Origin: Nonomuraea zeae
GTDB taxonomy: Bacteria > Actinomycetota > Actinomycetes > Streptosporangiales > Streptosporangiaceae
Length of the DNA stretch: 45,172 nt
NCBI RefSeq assembly: GCF_005889725.1
Contig: NZ_VCKX01000076.1
Coordinates: 1-45,172 of the forward strand
Reading direction: 5' to 3'
The position numbers were made by a program, and so were the translations under genes. The notes beneath the pieces were generated by a model. That model was not told where the DNA came from, did not search any database, and was given only the letters and a program-made list of their open reading frames with translations. Shown here in pieces: positions 40,115-45,172 of the stretch (its first letter is position 1; the number at the start of each line of letters is the position of its first letter).

Positions 40115-40712
40115 CGAAGCCTCCGTACCCGCCGCGGAAGAACACCAGCGGGCCGCCGTCCGCGTACGTGTCGAGCTGCAGCACCCGCGCGACCACGATC
40201 ACGTGGTCGCCGGCCAGGTGCTCGTTCTCGACCACGCAGTCGATCCAGGCCAGGGCCCCTTCGAGCACGGGGTTGCCGCCGGGGGAGCCGGTCCACTCCA
40301 GTCCGGCGAACTTGTCCCCGCCCTTGGCCGCCATCTGGGCGCACACGGCCTGCTGGTTCTCGGCCAGCACGTTCACGGTGACGACCTTGGCGCCACGCAC
40401 CCGGGGCCAGCTCGTGCTCGTGTGCGCCACGCAGAACGCCACGAGCGGGGGGTCGAGCGAGACCGAGGTGAAGGAGTTGGCCGCCAGGCCGCACGGCCGG
40501 CCGTCTTCGGCATCGAGGGCGGTGATCGCCACCACGCCGGTCGCGAACCTGCCGAGCACCTGCCGGAAGCGGTGGCTTTCGAGGTGGCCGTTCGGGCTGT
40601 GAGATGAAGGGCCCGTCGGCATGGCGGCTCCGTTGCGAATCCTGCGCTGATGGGGCGTCGGAAGGCCGCGACAGCCGTCCGGCGCGATGAGCCGGGCAGC
40701 GTGTGTGCTCAT
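40101..40712 (-). CDS. Flavin reductase (HsaB-like FMN-binding split-barrel)
   Basis: A 203-residue NADH:flavin oxidoreductase-like protein. The split-barrel core starts at HRFRQVLGRFATGVVAITAL and continues through GLAANSFTSVSLDPPLVAFC and GDHVIVVARVLQL. It supplies reduced flavin to a partner oxygenase; no HsaA-type oxygenase is in the window. The ATG at 40712 is chosen for AGGAGG 6 nt upstream; a core-only start at 40622 (GGAG upstream) is the alternative, leaving a ~30-residue basic N-terminal extension uncertain. It heads the flavin reductase-fadE30-ipdF operon, behind a KstR2 operator. Confidence 0.8.
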   Translation of the reverse strand: MSTHAARLIAPDGCRGLPTPHQRRIRNGAAMPTGPSSHSPNGHLESHRFRQVLGRFATGVVAITALDAEDGRPCGLAANSFTSVSLDPPLVAFCVAHTSTSWPRVRGAKVVTVNVLAENQQAVCAQMAAKGGDKFAGLEWTGSPGGNPVLEGALAWIDCVVENEHLAGDHVIVVARVLQLDTYADGGPLVFFRGGYGGFVEPA

Positions 40713-40740
40713 GGTCCGCCTCCTCGTCACCGACAGCGCT

Positions 40741-40759
40741 ATCTTACCAAGCGCTTGCT
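40741..40759 (-). promoter_or_regulatory. KstR2 operator and -10 of the flavin reductase-fadE30-ipdF operon
   Basis: ACCAAGCGCTTGCT (40746-40759) matches AnCAAGnnCTTGnT exactly. On the minus strand the -10 TAAGAT (40741-40746) touches the operator, so binding would occlude the promoter. Confidence 0.8.
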
Positions 40760-40821
40760 TGGACGGTAGGGGGAATCCGGAGAACGTGTCAAGTGAATGC
40801 CGGGTGGCGGTGGGCAGTGCG

Positions 40822-40875
40822 TTGACATGGGGGAAATTTCCGGCCTACCGTGACATTTGTGGCCAAGCGCTTGCT
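40822..40875 (+). promoter_or_regulatory. Ltp promoter with KstR2 operator inside the start of the gene
   Basis: The -35 TTGACA (40822-40827), an 18-nt spacer and the -10 TACCGT (40846-40851) lie 7 nt before a leaderless GTG at 40859. The operator GCCAAGCGCTTGCT (40862-40875; one mismatch to AnCAAGnnCTTGnT) covers codons 2-6, so KstR2 would act downstream of the transcription start. Confidence 0.75.
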
Positions 40876-42028
40876 TGATTTTCGGGACCGCACCGCCATC
40901 GCCGGAGTCGGCTACACCCCCTTCACCAAGAACTCGGGCGTGAGCACGCTGACGCTGGCCTGCCGCGCCGTGCTGGCCGCGCTGGAGGACGCCGGCCTGA
41001 CACCGGACGACGTGGACGGCCTGGCCACGCACCGGGTCGGCGACTCGGCCCCGCCCACCCTGGTCGGCCCGGCCCTGGGGCTGACGGACCTGTCCTGGCA
41101 CCTGGACCAGTTCGGCGGCGGCAGCGTCTCCCATGCCGTGGTCGGACAGGCCGCGCTCGCTGTGGCGACGGGCATGGCCGAGACCGTGGTCTGTTACCGG
41201 GCCATCAACGCCCGCTCCGAGTTCCGCATGGGCGGCACCGGCCGGGGCGTGCCGGTGAGCCCGGAGGTGCAGTACCAGGCGCCGTACGGGTTCTTCGCGC
41301 CGCCGCAGCAGTACGCCATGTTCGCGCAGGCCCACATGCTGAAATACGGCACCAGGGCCGAGCATTTCGGGCAGCTGGCGGTCACCCAGCGCTCCAACGC
41401 CGCCAAGAACCCCAGAGCGCTCATGCGCACGCCGATCACGCTGGACGACTACCTGGCGAGCAGGTGGATCGCGGAGCCGTTCCGCCTCCTGGACTGCTGC
41501 CTGGAGACGGACGGGGCCTGCGCCGTCGTCGTCACCACGGCCGAGCGCGCCCGCGCGCTGCGCCGCCCGCCGGTCCTGGTCTCGGCCGCGGCCTGGGGCG
41601 GGGGCACCTCGCACCTCTCGGGCGCCGCCGCCGACCCCACGGTGACGGCCGCCGCCGCGCTGGCACCGCGCCTGTACGCGCAGGCGGGGCTCGGGCCCGG
41701 CGACATCGACGTGGCGCAGCTGTACGACTGCTTCACGTACTCGGTGATCGTCCAGCTGGAGGACTACGGCTTCTGCGCCAAGGGGGAGGGCGGCCCGTAC
41801 GTGGCCTCCGGGGCCACCTCCCTGGGCGGCGCGCTCCCGGTCAACACCCACGGCGGCTTCCTGTCGGAGGGCTACGTGCACGGCATGAACCACATAGCGG
41901 AGGCGGTGTCCCAGCTCAGGGGCGACGCCGGGGACCGCCAGGCGCCGCGCGCCGAGGTGGCGCTCTCGACCGCCCAGCCCGGCTACATCCTCCCCGCCAC
42001 CTCGGCGCTGATCCTCCGGAGGGCGTGA
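40859..42028 (+). CDS. Lipid-transfer protein / thiolase-like aldolase subunit (Ltp)
   Basis: A 389-residue SCPx-type thiolase-fold protein. Recognisable stretches are RDRTAIAGVGYTPF, LLDCCLETDGACAVVVTTAE, VAQLYDCFTYSVIVQLEDYG and NTHGGFLSEGYVHGMNHIAE. Ltp proteins with DUF35 partners (such as Ltp2-ChsH2) cleave C-C bonds in steroid side-chain breakdown; the DUF35 gene here overlaps its stop. The start GTG 40859 is chosen from the promoter position; GTG 40850 is also in frame. It is divergent from the flavin reductase operon and carries its own KstR2 site. Confidence 0.85.
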   Translation: MAKRLLDFRDRTAIAGVGYTPFTKNSGVSTLTLACRAVLAALEDAGLTPDDVDGLATHRVGDSAPPTLVGPALGLTDLSWHLDQFGGGSVSHAVVGQAALAVATGMAETVVCYRAINARSEFRMGGTGRGVPVSPEVQYQAPYGFFAPPQQYAMFAQAHMLKYGTRAEHFGQLAVTQRSNAAKNPRALMRTPITLDDYLASRWIAEPFRLLDCCLETDGACAVVVTTAERARALRRPPVLVSAAAWGGGTSHLSGAAADPTVTAAAALAPRLYAQAGLGPGDIDVAQLYDCFTYSVIVQLEDYGFCAKGEGGPYVASGATSLGGALPVNTHGGFLSEGYVHGMNHIAEAVSQLRGDAGDRQAPRAEVALSTAQPGYILPATSALILRRA

Positions 42029-42444
42029 TGGCGGCCTACCCGCCGGAGCCGGACCGGGACTCCGCGGAGTGGTGGGAGCGGGTGGGGAGGCACGAGTTCG
42101 CCGTCCAGGAGTGCGACACGTGCGGGCTGGCGCGCTTTCCCGCCAGGGCGTTCTGCGCGGCGTGCCGGACGGAGGCGTGGCACTGGCGCGAGGTGGAGCC
42201 CGAGGGGTCGGTCGAGAGCTGGATCGTCAACCACCAGCCGTTCATGCCGGGGCTCCCGGTGCCCTATCTGGTGGTGATGATCAGGCTCGCGGCGGTGCCG
42301 GACTGCCTCGTGTACGGCGGGTGGCGCGGCCCGCGGCCCCCGGAGCGGGGGGAGCGGGTACGCGCGACCTACACCGCGACCTGCACCGCGGCCGGCGACC
42401 GGCTGACGCTGGTGGATTGGGGGCCGGAGTCCGGATCCCGGTGA
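42028..42444 (+). CDS. DUF35 OB-fold/zinc-ribbon partner of Ltp
   Basis: A 138-residue protein with an N-terminal rubredoxin-like zinc ribbon (CDTC-x10-CAAC, about residues 31-48) and a C-terminal OB-fold (PYLVVMIRLAA, RVRATYTATC). Such proteins bind thiolase-like Ltp subunits and are needed for their activity, as the C-terminal part of ChsH2 is for Ltp2. ATG overlaps the ltp stop (TGATG), so the two are co-translated. Confidence 0.85.
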   Translation: MAAYPPEPDRDSAEWWERVGRHEFAVQECDTCGLARFPARAFCAACRTEAWHWREVEPEGSVESWIVNHQPFMPGLPVPYLVVMIRLAAVPDCLVYGGWRGPRPPERGERVRATYTATCTAAGDRLTLVDWGPESGSR

Positions 42445-42754
42445 CGGGCGCCGGGGACGCGGATGGGTATCCGGTCGAGCGGAAATCCTCCCGCCGGGCG
42501 GCCTCGTCCCGAAATTGGATTGGTACCGGAAAACCCCACCAGTCCCACCATCCCGAAGCTGCCCCCAGGTTAGGCGTCGAGGGTTGATGATGAAGGGAGC
42601 AGGCGTCAACGCGGACGGCTCCGGGCATGGTGGCTGACGTGAGTGGTTGGGACTGGATGGCGGGTGTGGCCATGCGGCCATGGCGCTCCGTCCTGCCTGC
42701 CCGGTGGTTACCGGGCCGCCCACCCAGCCGGCCGTGTCCGCACGTCACGGCGCC

Positions 42755-42844
42755 CGGCTCGCGACCGCAGACGGCGAGACGGATCGGCCCGCCACCGCAG
42801 ATGACCAGACGGGCCGGCTCGCGACCGCAGACGCGAGCGGCGAG
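42755..42844 (+). repeat. 30-bp tandem repeat, three units
   Basis: Units begin at 42755, 42785 and 42815. The first 19 bases of units 1 and 3 are identical (CGGCTCGCGACCGCAGACG); unit 2 differs at four of these. Confidence 0.8.
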
Positions 42845-43025
42845 AAGCGGGAGCCGGGCGGCGCGGGCGCCGCCCCGGAAAACCGAAAACCCCCGAGAAG
42901 ACCCGAGAAACCCGCCCGGAGCAAGACACGGGCGGAGAGTCCCTCATCGGGGGGAGGCGTTGGTGTGGTCCCTGCCTGCTTCGCGGACTTTCGGAGAGAT
43001 CCGGAGCTGTCGGAGGAAGGCGCGC

Positions 43026-43052
43026 CCTGGCGGGCGTGGGGGACCCGCCAGG
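43026..43052 (-). terminator. Hairpin downstream of the small minus-strand gene
   Basis: A 9-bp stem (CCTGGCGGG / CCCGCCAGG) with a 9-nt loop, 56 nt beyond the stop of the gene at 43108-43431. Confidence 0.5.
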
Positions 43053-43107
43053 ACGCGCTTCCTGCCCCGTGTGCGGCGGCGCCAGGACTCCGGCGAGGGA
43101 TGGAGTC

Positions 43108-43431
43108 CTAGACCGTTGGTTCGCACACGGAGTCGATGGGAGAGCTCGAAGGCTCATGCTGCCGGCAACGTGCGGCGATGCGTTGAGCTGCAGCAACCGG
43201 GTCATCAATGCGGTGCGTGACGGGGGCGCCACCCTCCTTGATCGCGACAAAGGATCCGTCTTCGCGCCGCACGGTCAGCTCAGCTAACGCCGGTTGCACG
43301 GAGATGCCGATGCCATTGCTCTGGTAGGTGTGGGTGAACCCCTGGCGACGCAACCCGTAACGCAGTAAACGTGTTGCTTCACGAGGGTCATGCCAGGGCA
43401 GGTATGGCGTACCCGTGCGGACTGGCAACAT
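43108..43431 (-). CDS. Small protein of unknown function, divergent from a HutC-type regulator
   Basis: A 107-residue protein I do not recognise. The sequence looks like a compact alpha/beta domain (REATRLLRYGLRRQGFTHTY, ALAELTVRREDGSFVAIKEG) with a disordered C-terminus containing one Cys. There is no signal peptide. AAGG lies 6 nt before the ATG. It faces away from the GntR/UTRA gene, leaving 137 bp between the two starts, so it could be a target of that regulator. Confidence 0.55.
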   Translation of the reverse strand: MLPVRTGTPYLPWHDPREATRLLRYGLRRQGFTHTYQSNGIGISVQPALAELTVRREDGSFVAIKEGGAPVTHRIDDPVAAAQRIAARCRQHEPSSSPIDSVCEPTV

Positions 43432-43545
43432 TGGCCTTCACCCCCTCACCGGCCTTTAGATGGATTTGTACCAACGAATGGATGATGGGCCGGTCATGGG
43501 GGTTCGGTCAAGGGGTTGTGGCCTGCTAGAACCAGATCGTCTAAA

Positions 43546-43557
43546 TTGTTGGAACAA
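43546..43557 (+). promoter_or_regulatory. Inverted repeat before the HutC-type gene
   Basis: TTGTT-gg-AACAA, 12 bp, directly upstream of the ribosome site. Candidate autoregulatory operator. Confidence 0.45.
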
Positions 43558-43568
43558 AAGGGGTGAAA

Positions 43569-44318
43569 GTGGCAAGGTCGGTGCTGTATCAGCAGGTGGC
43601 TTCGGAGTTGCGACGGGCCATCTACTCGGGTGTCCTCGGCCCCGGGGCACAGCTGCCGACCGAGGCGCAGCTCATGGAAGACCATGGGGTGAGCAGGAAC
43701 ACCGTAAGGCTGGCCCTTGGTGAGCTTGTCAACGAAGGGCTCGTTACGCGTACGCCGCGACGCGGAACGGTGGTCAGAGACCGCAGACCGCTGCTCATCT
43801 ACCCGCAGCGAGAGTTGGAGCCGCAACCCACCGGGGAGCTGCGGGAAGCCTTCGCCTATGCCGTGGCGCAGGAAGGCCGCGCACCGAGCCAGTACATCGA
43901 GGTGCTGACGGTGTCTCCCGTAGAGGAGATCGCCAGCAGGCTGGAACTGGCGGATGGGGAACTGGCGGTGGTGAGACGCCGTCTGCGTTTCGTGGACGGA
44001 CAGCCGTACAACACCAACGATTCCTACTTCCCCCGTGATCTGGTCGCGGATTCTGAGATTGCCAGGCCCGGTGACATCGCGCGAGGGGCGAACCGGGTAC
44101 TGGAAGAGCTCGGCCACGCGCAAGCACGCGTCGTGGACGACATTTGGGCGCGCATGCCCAACCAGGAGGAAGCCGAACGCCTCCAGCTCGAGCTCGGCAC
44201 GCCAGTCATGGTGTACGTCCGAGTCGGATACGACGGGGCCGACATGCCGGTGCGTGTCGCGGTGTCGGTGTTGCCCGCCGACAAACATTTGATCAGATAC
44301 GAGCTCGATCGCCGCTGA
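43569..44318 (+). CDS. GntR-family regulator, HutC/UTRA type
   Basis: A 249-residue repressor: N-terminal winged HTH (LPTEAQLMEDHGVSRNTVRL, residues ~31-50) and C-terminal UTRA ligand domain (YIEVLTVSPVEEIASRLELA, VRRRLRFVDGQPYNTNDSYF, YVRVGYDGADMPVRVAVSVL). UTRA domains bind small effectors such as sugars, urocanate or peptides. GTG 43569 is chosen because AGGGG lies 5 nt upstream; GTG 43563 (two codons longer) is possible. It has a typical HutC layout, unlike the double-wHTH proteins at 6861-7912. Confidence 0.85.
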   Translation: MARSVLYQQVASELRRAIYSGVLGPGAQLPTEAQLMEDHGVSRNTVRLALGELVNEGLVTRTPRRGTVVRDRRPLLIYPQRELEPQPTGELREAFAYAVAQEGRAPSQYIEVLTVSPVEEIASRLELADGELAVVRRRLRFVDGQPYNTNDSYFPRDLVADSEIARPGDIARGANRVLEELGHAQARVVDDIWARMPNQEEAERLQLELGTPVMVYVRVGYDGADMPVRVAVSVLPADKHLIRYELDRR

Positions 44319-44518
44319 CGAGCTCGAGATGAAGGGGTGATTTCGCCGGCCGGGTGCAGCGAGAAAAGCCGCCTCGCTGGCCTAGGGGAGTCGTGCATAC
44401 TCCCCTAAATCGCCATTTATCCATATATATCGGGTTATGGCCCCATTTCGCCCCCGCGCACCATTGCATCATCACGCTCTGTGCAGGCGCGGGAACCCAA
44501 CGCAACGGGAGTTGTATT
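44319..44518 (+). other. AT-rich leader upstream of GNAT gene
   Basis: It holds the hairpin at 44383-44407, then an AT-rich stretch with CCATATATATCGGG, unusually low in GC for this window, suitable for a promoter. Confidence 0.45.
44383..44407 (+). terminator. Hairpin after the HutC-type gene
   Basis: A 9-bp stem (TAGGGGAGT / ACTCCCCTA) with loop CGTGCAT, 64 nt after the regulator stop. It may instead be an operator for the downstream gene. Confidence 0.55.
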
Positions 44519-45121
44519 ATGCACACGAACACTCTTCTTCACCCACTCGCCCTCCGCAGAGCGGAACCTGCGGACCTTCCCGGCGTCATCACGCTGCTCG
44601 CCGACACCGCTGAGTGGCTCTATGCGCAGGGAGTGCGGCAGTGGCCCCGCGGGGGGTTCGGCCCCGAGCGGATCGAACCGCTCATTGAGGAGCGGGTGCT
44701 CTTCCTGCTCGATGACGAGCTCAGGTATCTCGACCCGGACGAATCGGCGCCGCCGGTAGCCACGATAGCCCTGGACGACCACGCCGACCCGGAGTTCTGG
44801 ACTCCGGGCGACAATCCGGGTGCGGCTCTCTACATCCACAAGCTGGCCGTCGCCCGGCCGTGGTCCGGCAGCGGGCTCGGCGACGCGCTCCTGGACTGGG
44901 CCGGCACCTCGGCCCACGCCGCGGGGCTGCCCTGGCTGCGTCTCGACTGCGCGAAGGGGAACCCCCGGCTGCAGAGCTACTACCGCAGCCGCGGGTTCAG
45001 GCACGTACGCACAGTGGATCTGCCCCACCGCTCCTCGGGGGCGCTCTTCGAGCGGCCCTCGGAGGACATGCTCACCACGGCCTTCCGTGACCTCACGATC
45101 GCCGAGCTGATCAGCGCCTGA
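44519..45121 (+). CDS. GNAT acetyltransferase
   Basis: A 200-residue acetyl-CoA-dependent acetyltransferase. The fold is visible in LALRRAEPADLPGVITLLAD, AALYIHKLAVARPWSGSGLG (the CoA loop, W-S-G-S-G-L-G) and PWLRLDCAKGNPRLQSYYRS, ending with the usual YYRSRGFRHV. ATG with CGGGAG 8 nt upstream. Its promoter is AT-rich. Substrate unknown. Confidence 0.82.
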   Translation: MHTNTLLHPLALRRAEPADLPGVITLLADTAEWLYAQGVRQWPRGGFGPERIEPLIEERVLFLLDDELRYLDPDESAPPVATIALDDHADPEFWTPGDNPGAALYIHKLAVARPWSGSGLGDALLDWAGTSAHAAGLPWLRLDCAKGNPRLQSYYRSRGFRHVRTVDLPHRSSGALFERPSEDMLTTAFRDLTIAELISA

Positions 45122-45143
45122 CGGCGCACCCCACCCCCCAACG

Positions 45144-45172
45144 GCCCGGCCCCGGACTGTCCGGGTCCGGGC
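45144..45172 (+). terminator. Terminator-like hairpin at the window end
   Basis: A nested GC stem (GCCCGG and CCCGGAC pairing with GTCCGGG and CCGGGC) starting 23 nt after the GNAT stop. The contig ends within or at this structure. Confidence 0.6.

Larger units (their letters stand above)
42445..43107. other. 663-bp convergent region, no firm gene
   Basis: It holds a 30-bp tandem repeat (42755-42844) and a terminator-like hairpin (43026-43052). A plus-strand frame from 42647 to 43111 (154 codons) turns the repeat into decapeptides (RLATADGETD, RPATADDQTG, RLATADASGE) but lacks recognisable domains and a good ribosome site. Base use is less biased than in neighbouring genes (more A in the centre). 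It may be a decayed or rapidly evolving gene. Confidence 0.5.

Noticed and set aside
43108..44318. Toxin-antitoxin pair
   Set aside because: The regulator has a full UTRA domain and the genes are divergent, not an overlapping operon.
42445..45172. Remnant of an integrative conjugative element (HutC regulator like KorSA)
   Set aside because: No integrase, Rep, Tra or attachment site is visible; a HutC regulator alone is not evidence.

Overview
The window reads as chromosomal DNA of a high-GC, antibiotic-producer-like actinomycete. Third codon positions are almost all G or C. Many genes are leaderless, with a TANNNT -10 box 5-7 nt before an ATG or GTG. The gene families (Das/Ngc amino-sugar transporters, a KstR2 steroid regulon, SigE-family sigma factor, NIPSNAP, DUF2252) fit Streptosporangiales or a relative; the exact genus is inference. 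Bases 10-43 are a Nextera-type transposase adapter with one mismatch, so genomic sequence starts at about base 44.

Region 1 (44-14730) is an amino-sugar catabolic island. Two copies of one module, a BadF-type N-acetylglucosamine kinase divergent from an RpiR-type regulator that is followed by a SIS-domain sugar-phosphate enzyme, each precede a different sugar ABC importer. The first importer is DasABC-like (chitobiose) and lies behind a secreted CBM3-GH16 glycoside hydrolase. The second is NgcEFG-like (GlcNAc/chitobiose). Neither has an ATPase gene, so a shared MsiK-type ATPase elsewhere is likely. Between them sit two adjacent paralogous GntR-type proteins, each made only of two winged-helix domains, and a divergent Cys-containing small protein of unknown function.

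Region 2 (14731-20022) holds ordinary genes: an APH-type kinase, a GNAT acetyltransferase, metE with a divergent LysR regulator, and an AlkD-like DNA alkylation repair protein.

Region 3 (20019-30513 and 38010-42444) is a KstR2-type regulon for breakdown of steroid rings C and D. It has kstR2, fadA6, ipdC, ipdB, ipdA, echA20, two SDRs like Rv3549c and Rv3548c, ipdF, fadE30, a flavin reductase, and a thiolase-like lipid-transfer protein with its DUF35 partner. Five sites fitting AnCAAGnnCTTGnT, exact or degenerate, sit at the promoters. A PhoD-like phosphatase, a GH3 beta-N-acetylglucosaminidase with its own palindromic operator, and a pentapeptide-repeat protein lie inside the first block.

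Between the steroid blocks (30514-38009) are a SigE-family sigma factor with a membrane-anchored propeller-like partner, a NIPSNAP protein, two tandem secreted Asn/Gly-rich small proteins, an ATP-grasp protein, an SDR behind a 14-bp palindrome, and a DUF2252 kinase-like plus ATP-grasp-like pair. The right end (42445-45172) has a 663-bp stretch with a 30-bp tandem repeat, a small unknown protein divergent from a HutC/UTRA regulator, and a GNAT acetyltransferase.
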